Below, in pieces: positions 1-7,374 of a stretch of DNA of 15,186 nucleotides (within the stretch, counting starts at the first letter, position 1; every line of letters begins with the position of its first letter). Position numbers and translations under genes: made by a program. The notes under the pieces are model-generated. The model saw nothing but the letters and a program-made list of their open reading frames with translations, had not been told where the DNA came from and did not search any database. This stretch comes from an uncultured Fretibacterium sp. (GTDB lineage Bacteria > Synergistota > Synergistia > Synergistales > Aminobacteriaceae), in contig CALGHA010000176.1 of assembly GCA_937915835.1 (NCBI GenBank), positions 1 through 15,186 on the forward strand, written 5' to 3'.

Positions 1-31
1 GGGTGGGAGCGAAAGTGCCGGCCTGTTCCAT
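1..31 (-). CDS. possible start of the next gene in the glpX-dedA operon (partial)
   Basis: An ATG at 31-29 opens a frame (Met-Glu-Gln-Ala-Gly-Thr-Phe-Ala-Pro-Thr) that runs off the left edge. The sequence AAGGTG, lying in the last codons of dedA, could serve as its ribosome binding site. Only ten residues are visible, so the product cannot be named, and the frame may not be a gene at all. If real, it would be co-transcribed with dedA. Confidence 0.3.
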   Translation of the reverse strand, partial: MEQAGTFAPT

Positions 32-39
32 TATGAAAT

Positions 40-651
40 TTACTTCACCTTATGCCGCTTCCAATAAAGATAATATCCTCCGGCAATAACACAGGCCAAT
101 CCCACACAAGCAAAAGTTATCACGTGTAAATATTCTTTCAGCAAGTTCTGATGTTCACCGAGCAAATATCCCGCAAAAGTCAACACGCACACCCAAGTTC
201 CAGCCCCGATCGTCGTAAAAAGCGTAAAAGTTTTCATTGGCATTCTGGCAATTCCGGCAGGAAGAGAGATATATTGACGAATTACGGGCAATAATCTCCC
301 GACTAACGTGCTGACGTGGCCATGACGTGAGAAAAATTCATCAGCCTTGTTAATGCTCTCAGGCGAGACAAAAAAATATTTTCCGTATTTCAGCAAGAAC
401 GGGCGGCCAAGTTTCACAGCTATCCAGTAATTGAACAGCGCACCCAGCAAACTCCCGACAATCCCGGAAATTAGGACGAGCGATAACGACATTTCACCTT
501 TCCACGCAAGATAACCGGCTGGAGGCATGACAACTTCACTTGGAAAAGGAAAGAAGGAGGATTCTAGAAACATTAGCGAGATAATTCCAGTGTAGCCCAT
601 GCTTCCGATTGTATTCACGAGCCATTCTGTGAGTGCGCTGATGATATGCAT
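40..651 (-). CDS. DedA family (SNARE-associated) membrane protein
   Basis: This 203-residue protein has the DedA family pattern: a hydrophobic N-terminus, the motif FPFPSEVVMPPAG around residues 36-48, a second membrane stretch with GSLLGALFNYWIAVKLGR, then FSRHGHVSTLVGRLLPVIRQ and a C-terminal helix pair with an Arg-rich tail. Conserved family features are visible: the Glu/Pro re-entrant motif and the GR..P..R motif followed by an aG.a.m segment. DedA proteins are inner-membrane proteins tied to membrane homeostasis; some members recycle undecaprenyl phosphate, the lipid carrier for peptidoglycan. That role is only an inference here, though a peptidoglycan synthase is encoded nearby. The ATG overlaps the glpX stop by one base (TAATG), so translation is probably coupled. 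Length is normal for the family. Confidence 0.88.
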   Translation of the reverse strand: MHIISALTEWLVNTIGSMGYTGIISLMFLESSFFPFPSEVVMPPAGYLAWKGEMSLSLVLISGIVGSLLGALFNYWIAVKLGRPFLLKYGKYFFVSPESINKADEFFSRHGHVSTLVGRLLPVIRQYISLPAGIARMPMKTFTLFTTIGAGTWVCVLTFAGYLLGEHQNLLKEYLHVITFACVGLACVIAGGYYLYWKRHKVK

Positions 652-1673
652 TATAAGCCAAGCTCCTCTTTCACTGACGGATCATAAGCGATATTTCCGC
701 CCATTTCTTCGAGTTTCTTTTGTGAGTGAGTTGCTGAGATAAATCTTATTGTCCCGGAACTGCTTCTCATGCAGAGTGAATTTGTCTCAATGTGAGCTCC
801 ATGATAATGAACGCCCCTTAACAAATCTCCGTCAGACCCTCCAGCGGCTGCAAAGAAGACGTTATCGCTCTTGACTAAATCGTTAATCGTCAAAACCGTA
901 TCTTTCGTCAAGCCGCGTTCTCTCGCTCGTGCCTCGTCCTCTTCGTTTCGGAAATAAGGCATACACTGCATATTAGCGTCAAGACATTTCATAGCGCACG
1001 CGGTGATTACAGCCTCAGGAGATCCGCCAATTCCTAAAAGTAAGTCAGCCGATTCGTGGCCGGGTAAACTCGTCATTAATGCTCCTGCAACATCGCCATC
1101 ACCGATTAATCTTATTCTTGCGCCGAGCTTACGAACTTTTTCAAGAATTTCATGATTTCTAGGTCTATCAAGCATTACTACGGTTGTCTCCTCAATCTTT
1201 TTGCCTTTAGCCTTCGCGACAATTCTAACGTTGAACTCAACAGGAGCTTGAATGTCAATATATCCTGCGGCTTCCGGGCCTGTAACAATCTTATTGAGAT
1301 AGAATAAATTATCCGGGCTGAACATTGAGCCTCGTGGTGCGGCGGCAATTACGCTGATAGCTCCGTCCTGCCCCTGAGCAACTAAGCGCGTGCCGTCTAT
1401 CGGGTCAACAGCAATATCCATTTCCGGGCCTTCACCTGTTCCGACACGCTCACCGTTGTAGAGCATGGGGGCTTCATCCTTTTCGCCTTCACCGATTACG
1501 ACTACGCCGTTCATTTTTACACCATGAAGAACGTAACGCATAGCCTCAACAGCGGCACGGTCAACCTCGTTTTTGTCGCCAAGTCCGAACCAGCGGCCTG
1601 ATGCCATTACGGCGGCTTCTGCGGAGCGCACGAGTTCCATAGCGAGATTTTTATCCTGAGCGAATAATGCCAT
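651..1673 (-). CDS. glpX: fructose-1,6-bisphosphatase class II (GlpX)
   Basis: The 340-residue product matches the GlpX family in length and motifs. It hydrolyses fructose 1,6-bisphosphate to fructose 6-phosphate, the committed step of gluconeogenesis; some relatives also act on sedoheptulose 1,7-bisphosphate. Visible features are GDKNEVDRAAVEAMR (Asp33 region), GEGEKDEAPMLYNGE (61-75) and the metal-binding DPIDGT (90-95), where E. coli GlpX has DPIEGT. Further on are GDGDVAGAL, GIGGSPEAV and the C-terminal RSSSGTIRFI. The family is Li-sensitive and uses divalent metal. A strong ribosome binding site (GGGAGGT) lies about ten bases before the ATG. dedA follows with a one-base overlap. No frame defects are seen, and it is a confident call. 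Confidence 0.95.
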   Translation of the reverse strand: MALFAQDKNLAMELVRSAEAAVMASGRWFGLGDKNEVDRAAVEAMRYVLHGVKMNGVVVIGEGEKDEAPMLYNGERVGTGEGPEMDIAVDPIDGTRLVAQGQDGAISVIAAAPRGSMFSPDNLFYLNKIVTGPEAAGYIDIQAPVEFNVRIVAKAKGKKIEETTVVMLDRPRNHEILEKVRKLGARIRLIGDGDVAGALMTSLPGHESADLLLGIGGSPEAVITACAMKCLDANMQCMPYFRNEEDEARARERGLTKDTVLTINDLVKSDNVFFAAAGGSDGDLLRGVHYHGAHIETNSLCMRSSSGTIRFISATHSQKKLEEMGGNIAYDPSVKEELGL

Positions 1674-1732
1674 GAGAAAAATTACCTCCCTCGAAATATT
1701 TTATGTAAATTTTATGAATGGTGATGTGAAAG

Positions 1733-1738
1733 ATTATA
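1733..1738 (-). promoter_or_regulatory. candidate -10 box for glpX-dedA
   Basis: On the minus strand TATAAT sits about 60 bases before the glpX start codon, just after the upstream terminator. No good -35 hexamer is visible at 16-18 bases, so this is a weak assignment. Confidence 0.35.
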
Positions 1739-1762
1739 TACTAAATTTACGTCTATTAGCGT

Positions 1763-1800
1763 AAAAAAAATTCCCCGATGTTTTCACACACCGGAGAATT
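1763..1800 (-). terminator. rho-independent terminator of the PBP1A gene
   Basis: A 12-bp stem (1769-1780 with 1789-1800) and an 8-base loop are followed on the minus strand by eight T residues (1770-1763). Two of the pairs are G-U only when read on the minus strand and would be mismatches on the plus strand. That fixes the direction: it ends transcription of the gene that stops at 1809 and insulates glpX. Confidence 0.9.
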
Positions 1801-1808
1801 AAAAATTT

Positions 1809-4208
1809 CTATTTCAGTCCGTAACGCTTCAACAATTCTTGATACTGTCGTTCAACTTCGCTGACTTTCGGCTCTGGTCTTGCTGGAGCTGGCGCGGCAG
1901 GTCTGGGAATTGCGGCTTGTGTCTCGTGTGCATTAACCTGCTGAGCTTGTGCTTTCTTTTCAGCGGCGGCTTTCTTCTTGGCAGCGGCTTCACGTTCCTG
2001 ACGTTCAATCCTTGCTAAGTAAGCATCATCCTGCTCAACAAGAAATAATCTCGGGCCTCTTGGGTCATTATCAGCAGTCCTCTGACTTCCGCCGTGACTT
2101 GGACATGAAGCCGTCGGGGATTTACCCTTCGGGAAGAACAACGGAACAGCCTGACAGCCTGAACGTGCGCGGTAGCCTGAAGCTCGGCAGATTGAAACTT
2201 TATCGACTTCAACATACGACGGTGGATTAGCGAAATTGGCCGGAGTTTGCTGCTCTTGAACGGCATACATCATGAATTTTCGCCAGACCGGAGCCGCTAA
2301 AGTTCCTCCGAAGGCTTTACGTCCCATCGATTTATGGTCATCTCGTCCGACGTAAACCGCCGTCGTCAATCCTGGAACTCCTCCGCAGAACCAAGCGTCA
2401 ATGAAATCGTTTGACGTTCCAGTTTTCCCGAAGACGTTAACTTTCGAGATTGCCGCAGGTTTTCCAGTTCCTGAACGTACAGCGTCTTGAAGCATTGAGC
2501 GTATTGCATAAGCCGTTTCCGGTCGCATTGCCTGAGTTTCGGCCGTCTCTCTATGCTCAATCACATTGCCTTCTCTGTCCTTAATCTCGCGTATCATCAA
2601 CGGGACAATTCTTTTTCCGCCATTGTTGAAGCAATTAAACGCTACAGCCATCTCAAGTGGTGTCAAACTCGCTGAACCTAACGCGACGGATAAGTCATTC
2701 GGCAAATATTTCGTCTCAATTCCCATGTTACGAGCCATGCGAACGATTGAGTCAGTTCCGATATATGCAGCAACACGAACAGCAACGGTATTAAGCGAAC
2801 TCGTCAAAGCTCTCTGCAAAGTTACCTCGCCTGAATACCCCTTTGTCGAGTTTTGCGGCGACCAGCCTTTCCCTCTGCTACCCTTCTGCTTGAAAGTTAT
2901 CGGAGCGTCGAGAAAATGATCGCTGGGCATTACGTCTTCTTCTATCGCGGCGGCATAAACTATAGGCTTGAAACTTGAACCTGGCTGACGAATTGCCTGA
3001 GTTGCTCGGTTAAACTTGCTCTCCTTGAAGTCCTTTCCTCCGACCAAAGCAAGAACTTCTCCGGTCTCAGCCTCAATGCAGACGAGTGCGCCCATTACGT
3101 TTTTGCTCAGGCCGTTAATTGCTTCACGGGCTTTTTCCTGGAGCTTAATATCAAGCGTCGTGTAAATCTGCATTCCTCCGCTGTAAACTTCATCTTTTCC
3201 GTAACGAGGCAACAAATCATTGAACAGTAAATGCGAGACGAAATAAGGTGCTCGGTTGAACTCCTCAATTTTATTCGCTTGCGTCTTAATCTCGATTTCC
3301 TCGTTATAAGCGTCCTGTCTTTGTTCGGGCGTAATCCATCCTAGAGTTTCCATTCTTGCAAGAACATAATTCTGTCTTGATTTTGCGTTGCTCATGCTCG
3401 AAAGCGGGTTGTAACGTCCCGGGTTAGCGATTAATCCGGCCAATATTGCTGACTGTGCTAAATCTAAATCTCGTGCGGACTTGTCAAAGTATGTTCGTGC
3501 GGCCGTCTCTACTCCCCAAGCTCCATGACCGAAATTAATCGTGTTCAAGTAAAGCTCAAGAATTTTGTCCTTCGGGAATAACTTTTCAAGCCTCATAGCA
3601 ATAATTATCTCTTTAGCTTTTCTCGTTATGCTCTTCTCGTGTGATAAAAATAAATTCCTCGACAACTGCTGAGTAATCGTACTTGCTCCCTGAACTTTTC
3701 CCCCTTCAACAACGTCCGTCCATAATGCGCGCATGATTGAGCCGAGACGAATTCCCCCGTGTTGATAAAATGCCGAGTCCTCAGCCGCTAAAACAGCTCT
3801 GACGACATAAGGCGACATTTCAGCTAAATCTAAAGGTGTCCTGTTTTCAATAAATAATCTCGCTATGACTTCACCGTTTCTGTCATAAACGATTGACGGC
3901 AGGCTGTTCTTGGGATTAGCAAGCTCAACCATGCTCGGCAAGTCTTCAGAAAGTTTCACGACGTACCAGGCAACTCCTGCGCTTAATGCTCCTGTCGCTA
4001 AGAGAATTACAAGCAATATCGTCATGAACATAATCTTTAAAATTGAAAAATGTCGTTTCTTTTTACGCGGCTTCGGTTTCGGCTGTGTCCTCTGAACCTG
4101 CTGTTTTTTTCGTTGCTGCTGTTGCTGTTGATAAATTCTATCGATGTCTACACTGAATTTTCGATTATCAGGTTCACGGGAACGGCGCGGTCTATATCTC
4201 TCGTCCAT
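1809..4208 (-). CDS. bifunctional class A penicillin-binding protein (PBP1A type)
   Basis: This 799-residue peptidoglycan synthase joins a GT51 glycosyltransferase, which polymerises lipid II, to a penicillin-binding transpeptidase, which cross-links the strands. Order: a basic, Gln-rich cytoplasmic tail (1-54), a transmembrane anchor (about 56-84), glycosyltransferase (about 105-275; catalytic Glu143 in EDSAFYQHGG; QGASTITQQLSRN at 173-185), then transpeptidase (about 345-650). The transpeptidase motifs are SSFK with nucleophile Ser411, SLN at 471-473 and KTG at 595-597. After the enzyme come three cysteines (674, 685, 702) and a tail of about 70 residues rich in Ala, Lys, Glu and Pro. All catalytic motifs are intact. 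AAGGGG before the ATG is a suitable ribosome binding site. The peptidase-like gene ends 46 bases upstream on the same strand, so the two are probably one transcript. Confidence 0.95.
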   Translation of the reverse strand: MDERYRPRRSREPDNRKFSVDIDRIYQQQQQQRKKQQVQRTQPKPKPRKKKRHFSILKIMFMTILLVILLATGALSAGVAWYVVKLSEDLPSMVELANPKNSLPSIVYDRNGEVIARLFIENRTPLDLAEMSPYVVRAVLAAEDSAFYQHGGIRLGSIMRALWTDVVEGGKVQGASTITQQLSRNLFLSHEKSITRKAKEIIIAMRLEKLFPKDKILELYLNTINFGHGAWGVETAARTYFDKSARDLDLAQSAILAGLIANPGRYNPLSSMSNAKSRQNYVLARMETLGWITPEQRQDAYNEEIEIKTQANKIEEFNRAPYFVSHLLFNDLLPRYGKDEVYSGGMQIYTTLDIKLQEKAREAINGLSKNVMGALVCIEAETGEVLALVGGKDFKESKFNRATQAIRQPGSSFKPIVYAAAIEEDVMPSDHFLDAPITFKQKGSRGKGWSPQNSTKGYSGEVTLQRALTSSLNTVAVRVAAYIGTDSIVRMARNMGIETKYLPNDLSVALGSASLTPLEMAVAFNCFNNGGKRIVPLMIREIKDREGNVIEHRETAETQAMRPETAYAIRSMLQDAVRSGTGKPAAISKVNVFGKTGTSNDFIDAWFCGGVPGLTTAVYVGRDDHKSMGRKAFGGTLAAPVWRKFMMYAVQEQQTPANFANPPSYVEVDKVSICRASGYRARSGCQAVPLFFPKGKSPTASCPSHGGSQRTADNDPRGPRLFLVEQDDAYLARIERQEREAAAKKKAAAEKKAQAQQVNAHETQAAIPRPAAPAPARPEPKVSEVERQYQELLKRYGLK

Positions 4209-4254
4209 GTGAATAAATTTCCCCTTTGTTATAATTTCTCAAATAATATCATAA

Positions 4255-4866
4255 TTAACGCTCAAATATCCTGATTAAGCCGCCTTTACGTTCATATTTC
4301 GTGTCGTGAATTTTCCGGAGACTGAACCATTGATATTCGCCGTAAGTTACAGTGAGAACGTTCAAGTCATCGTTTAGCTCTTCATATCCGGCCAAGTTGA
4401 ACCAGTGCCATTCGAAGTCGTCCAAAATTTTATCCTGATGATTGAGCAGCAAGAACGGGACGGGCAAATTTCGGTCAATTTGATTTACGACGGCCTCAGC
4501 AAAACTTTCATAATCAACATTTCCGGAAATTCCTTCGAATATTAGCGCGGAATTATGAATTTTTTGCAGATAATCATAGAAGCCGCATATATACGTCTCG
4601 AGATAGTCAATTCCATGATAACGAGGTCTGAGAAAAGGTTTCATGATCGAAGCGAAGTTGATGAAGTCATTGCGCGATAAATTTTCAGTGTTAAACGGGT
4701 AAAGAGTTCGGAATTTCTCAGCAGACCTGGCAAGATAAATGCAAGTATCACATGCCGTTACAGCCGCACATCCGCCCATATTCATGTCCCATTCAGGAAG
4801 CCAATCTTGATTTCCGCCGGGAGCATTCTCAATCGTGAAGTAATCGAGAGTTTTTTTCTTGGTCAA
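4255..4866 (-). CDS. putative C39-like (papain-fold) cysteine peptidase
   Basis: I do not recognise a named family for this 203-residue protein, but its layout suggests a papain-fold cysteine peptidase of the C39-like type. Gln20 precedes a Cys-containing helix, MGGCAAVTACDTCIYLA (Cys33). A candidate catalytic His154 lies in FEWHWFNLAGYEE, followed by a beta-rich segment, LNVLTVTYGEYQWFSL. In C39-like peptidases the order is Cys helix, then His in a HW.xxxGY strand, then Asp/Asn. No signal peptide is visible, so it is probably cytoplasmic. The start is TTG at 4866-4864 with GAGG about 11 bases upstream; no in-frame ATG lies nearby. It precedes the PBP1A gene by 46 bases. A catalytic role is an inference; a non-enzymatic relative cannot be excluded. 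Confidence 0.6.
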   Translation of the reverse strand: MTKKKTLDYFTIENAPGGNQDWLPEWDMNMGGCAAVTACDTCIYLARSAEKFRTLYPFNTENLSRNDFINFASIMKPFLRPRYHGIDYLETYICGFYDYLQKIHNSALIFEGISGNVDYESFAEAVVNQIDRNLPVPFLLLNHQDKILDDFEWHWFNLAGYEELNDDLNVLTVTYGEYQWFSLRKIHDTKYERKGGLIRIFER

Positions 4867-4898
4867 ATTATCACATCCCTCAAAATTTTTGTCTGCAT

Positions 4899-4926
4899 AT
4901 TTTATAGCTTTAAGCGAATTTGTGAA
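4899..4926 (-). promoter_or_regulatory. promoter for the peptidase-like/PBP1A operon
   Basis: Read on the minus strand, TTCACA (4926-4921) and TAAAAT (4904-4899) are separated by 16 bases. Each hexamer matches the sigma-70 consensus at five of six positions. The box lies about 33 bases before the TTG start. Confidence 0.55.
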
Positions 4927-4939
4927 TGTTATGGAATTT

Positions 4940-5230
4940 TTATCTTGAAAATTTTATGATGAGAAAATAGAACATGTTATATTTTTCAGCTGGCAGAGCT
5001 GGTATCTCCTTTATCGCAGGCAATTTCGGAATTTCTTCAAGTTTATTGCGCAAAACCTCAAGCATTCTCGCTGTAATATTCCCCGTTTGTTCCGTAATTT
5101 TTCCTTTCGCCGTCATAATCTCGTCAATCATTCTCTCCTGACGCTTTATTACCGACTCAAGCTGTCTCGTTGTATCAAGAGCCTGAAGTGTTATATCCTC
5201 ATCAATTTTACTGTAAAGTTCCACGCTCAA
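4940..5230 (-). CDS. small helical/coiled-coil protein of the repeat-flanked cassette
   Basis: This is a 96-residue unrecognised protein. Residues 1-70 are charged and predicted helical (heptad-like LESVIKRQERMIDEIM and ITARMLEVLRNKLEEI), followed by a Pro-rich stretch, IPKLPAIKEIPALPAEKY. The start appears to be TTG at 5230-5228, directly after an in-frame TAA; GTG at 5224 is an alternative, and neither has a strong ribosome binding site. It overlaps the preceding 89-residue gene by 23 bases, so translation is likely coupled. Its last codons read through the left 23-bp repeat and about eight codons beyond it, so the C-terminus (FLIIKFSR) may come from flanking DNA rather than the original gene. 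Function unknown. Confidence 0.55.
   Translation of the reverse strand: MSVELYSKIDEDITLQALDTTRQLESVIKRQERMIDEIMTAKGKITEQTGNITARMLEVLRNKLEEIPKLPAIKEIPALPAEKYNMFYFLIIKFSR
4964..4986. repeat. left copy of 23-bp near-palindromic direct repeat
   Basis: This stretch is identical to 7311-7333 in the same orientation. The core AATAGAACATGTTATATT is a palindrome broken by a single mismatched pair and centred on AACATGTT. It lies inside the 3' end of the 96-residue ORF, about 38 bases from the -35 box of the outward-facing peptidase promoter. It marks the left boundary of the three-gene cassette. Confidence 0.85.
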
Positions 5231-5477
5231 TTATTGCTATTCTCTGCGCGGCTAACTCGTTCAACTTCTCCTGCATGGTCGTTACTGCCTTAGCTATCCT
5301 CACGAAACCTTCAGCCCTCGCGCGTTCCTTGTCGATTTGTGTCGCTTTCACTCGGTCAGGGTCATATGTCGTTGTGCTGTGGCTGGTGTAAGTATGTGAG
5401 CTTCCGCCGCTGAAAAATGATTTTACCGTGTCGACAGCTTTTGTGCAGAATGACGCAATCCCTGAAAACAGTCCCAT
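5208..5477 (-). CDS. small helical protein of the repeat-flanked cassette
   Basis: This 89-residue protein is not recognised. An amphipathic N-terminal helix (GLFSGIASFCTKAVDTVKSFF, residues 2-22) is followed by a Ser/Thr/Gly/His-rich linker (23-38), then a charged helix (about 42-86: VKATQIDKERARAEGFVRIA, then KLNELAAQRIAII). The N-terminal helix could lie on a membrane, but no full transmembrane span is present. Its ATG (5477-5475) overlaps the stop of the upstream broken gene by one base (TAATG). Its end overlaps the next ORF by 23 bases. Such tight packing implies the three products were made together. Function unknown. Confidence 0.65.
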   Translation of the reverse strand: MGLFSGIASFCTKAVDTVKSFFSGGSSHTYTSHSTTTYDPDRVKATQIDKERARAEGFVRIAKAVTTMQEKLNELAAQRIAIIERGTLQ

Positions 5478-6184
5478 TATTGTGCCCCCTGTTCCGCAAT
5501 ATCTTTTCTCATCCTGAACATCAGCGAGTTATATTCCTTCTCACGCCTCGCAAGCTCCTCACCGTATGCCCCAGCGTCCGACAAATAAACATCGTAATTC
5601 TTCTGTCTCAATGCCGAAAAACCGTCGAGAATTTCCGCCGACACCTTATCGAGCCCGTTATCTGCAACGAATGAGATTATCCCGTCAATTCGCAGGTCAA
5701 GCAAAGGTTCTGCCCAGTTGAGAATAAATATCCTGTCAGCCGACGACGTACACGAAAATATTATCTTCTGCAAAGCTCCCTGAAACTTTGACGTGAGTTT
5801 GTAGAGCATACTTTCAGCCTTGAATTTCTCCTGAAGACTTCCGCCCGGCGTGAACGCAAATTCCTGATGTATTCCCTTGCGCTCATCAAGAAAGAATTTA
5901 TCAACGTCCGATTTATATTCCTTAAGTACCGCTGCAATTTCTTCCGGCACTGATTTACAATCTTCAGCGTTCACAAGCATATCACCAATAAGCCCGCGTT
6001 CAAGAATAGGCTGTAATTTCCCATCAATCTCAAGCCTCAATGTCTGCCATTCATCGCACCAAGCGCCCCAAAATCGCGCGTCAATCGTATCTTTAACGCA
6101 AGAGTCCTTGAGCTGACCGATTAGCGTCGTCTTGAAGACCTTGTAATCCTCCGTCCATTCAGTGAGAATATTTACTGCATTCAT
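5477..6184 (-). CDS. C-terminal fragment (235 codons) of the broken cassette gene, possibly still translated
   Basis: An intact frame from ATG 6184-6182, with AGGGA seven bases upstream, encodes 235 residues predicted almost wholly helical, with no membrane span. The same frame continues upstream of the ATG without a stop to a TGA at 6370-6368, giving about 60 more residues (VKKQATELEDRIDSTDS and on). The natural protein was therefore longer, and this ATG is internal. I see no recognisable domain. It is either the tail of a pseudogene or a secondarily independent gene. The stop overlaps the 89-residue gene's start by one base. Confidence 0.45.
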   Translation of the reverse strand: MNAVNILTEWTEDYKVFKTTLIGQLKDSCVKDTIDARFWGAWCDEWQTLRLEIDGKLQPILERGLIGDMLVNAEDCKSVPEEIAAVLKEYKSDVDKFFLDERKGIHQEFAFTPGGSLQEKFKAESMLYKLTSKFQGALQKIIFSCTSSADRIFILNWAEPLLDLRIDGIISFVADNGLDKVSAEILDGFSALRQKNYDVYLSDAGAYGEELARREKEYNSLMFRMRKDIAEQGAQ

Positions 6185-7179
6185 GACAAAATCCCTGTGG
6201 GCCTCGAAATACTCAATTTTCAGCAGGGCATTACGTATAATTCTGGCCGTGTTCTCTGCGATTATCGTGAATGTTGCGTGCTCCTCACGCTGTATTGCCG
6301 CAAGCTCCGTGATGCTGTCAGTGCTGTCTATTCTGTCTTCGAGTTCGGTAGCCTGTTTCTTGACGGCTCACGTGAAAGAGCGGGGCTGTCATCGTATTTC
6401 TTGGAGAGTTTGAGGGTTATAACGCCGAAATCCCTTATTGTTCCGTCCTTCTCGCACTCGAAATTCTCAATCATGATCATTAGGTCATCAGTCCATTTTT
6501 TGAGTGCCTCGAAGTATTTTATGACGGAAGAATTTACTGCGGGGAGGTCATATTGTGCGAGCATTGCTGTGTAATCGAACTCGGACGATAACACGCGGAC
6601 GGCCATTAGCGGGGCGATTTGGTCGTTGAGTTCCTGAAGTTTTGCGGTTAGTGCGGGCTTGTCGATGTAGATTTTGCCGTAAAGCTGTGTGATTTCGTAG
6701 TCGCTGAAGATTGGCCAGAGGTCATTTTGCGTGAAGAGGTCAAGTGTGAACTGAAGGCGTTCGGTTTTGGAGAGGAGGATTATGTAGAGAAGCTATCTAA
6801 GTCTATTTTGCCTGTCTGAGTATTCCAATAATCAATGATTTTTATACGATAATTGCTTCCTTCTTTGAAGGGAAATGTATGGTTATCAGTTAACATTATC
6901 ATTTCATCGTCTCTTGGGAGTCTCCAGTTCTCATATCCGCCAATGTTATCGAAGTTATCTCGTCTGCCATTTACGATAGTTGAAGTAATCCAGATTAGCC
7001 CACAAAAGCCCGGTCATCTTGTCCATGAGGATATACTTGTTGTTCTTGAAGAAATACCATATCTGCGCATTTATCGCCTCAAGTATCCTGTTCCTGCCTT
7101 CATCGCTGATAGCCTCAATCTCCGCAAGCTCAGTCATGACATTATCGCGCTGTGTCGTAAGTTCAGAGAGTCCTGACAT
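5477..7179 (-). pseudogene. broken gene: DUF1566/Lcl-like N-terminus plus long helical region
   Basis: The gene starts at ATG 7179-7177 after a good site (AAAGGAG). Frame 1 gives about 74 residues including IWYFFKNNKYILMDKMTGLL and a WANLDYFNYRKW stretch, then stops at 6957-6955. A +1 frame continues as DNFDNIGGYENWRLPRDDEM, then FPFKEGSNYRIK, to a stop at 6782-6780. The first frame resumes as ILLSKTERLQFTLDLF and runs on to about 6367. A third frame (VKKQATELEDRID...) then runs to the stop at 5479-5477. Joined, these give about 567 residues. GLLW and GGYENWRLP are typical of DUF1566/Lcl domains (C-type-lectin-like folds). The rest is helical and unknown. Three breaks in about 600 bases argue for decay, unless they are assembly errors. 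Confidence 0.7.
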
Positions 7180-7214
7180 AAAGCAATTCTCCTTTGTCGT
7201 TTAGAAATATATTT

Positions 7215-7242
7215 ATTGTAAATAATAATGTCTCAGTGTCAA
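7215..7242 (-). promoter_or_regulatory. promoter of the three-gene cassette
   Basis: On the minus strand a perfect TTGACA (7242-7237) and TACAAT (7220-7215) are separated by 16 bases. They lie about 36 bases before the start codon of the broken gene and inside the right 23-bp repeat. The cassette therefore carries its own transcription start. Confidence 0.7.
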
Positions 7243-7310
7243 ACAAATAAAATCGCTTAGTGTATATAAATTTTGACTGAATATTTCTTATTCTAGAAAT
7301 TTACAGCAGA

Positions 7311-7333
7311 AAAATAGAACATGTTATATTTTT
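7311..7333. repeat. right copy of 23-bp near-palindromic direct repeat
   Basis: This is identical to 4964-4986 in the same orientation, with a few more similar bases (GAAAA/GAAAAA) on the left. It lies between the cassette promoter and the promoter region of rpmG. With the left copy it brackets about 2.3 kb containing a promoter and three genes. Confidence 0.85.
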
Positions 7334-7374
7334 GCCTTCGATGATAAATTATTCCCTGAAAAAATTTACGACTG

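Noticed and set aside
4110..4140. Trinucleotide repeat (CAG/CAA) in the PBP1A N-terminus as a phase-variation tract
   Set aside because: The codons are mixed and changes in multiples of three would not shift the frame.
1949..4274. Several plus-strand and alternate-frame ORFs of 60-117 codons within the PBP1A gene
   Set aside because: They are shadows of a gene with intact catalytic motifs, and their translations are not protein-like.
5477..7179. Diversity-generating retroelement target (DUF1566/Lcl domains can be variable proteins)
   Set aside because: No reverse transcriptase, template repeat or variable C-terminal repeat is present in the window, and the DUF1566-like part is N-terminal and broken.
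5208..7179. Multi-component pore-forming toxin or TelA-type resistance operon
   Set aside because: The helical character alone suggested these; I saw no family motif for either, so no function is assigned.
4964..7333. Insertion sequence or transposon
   Set aside because: No transposase or integrase frame lies between the repeats, and the repeats are direct rather than clear terminal inverted repeats. Only a non-autonomous cassette remains possible.
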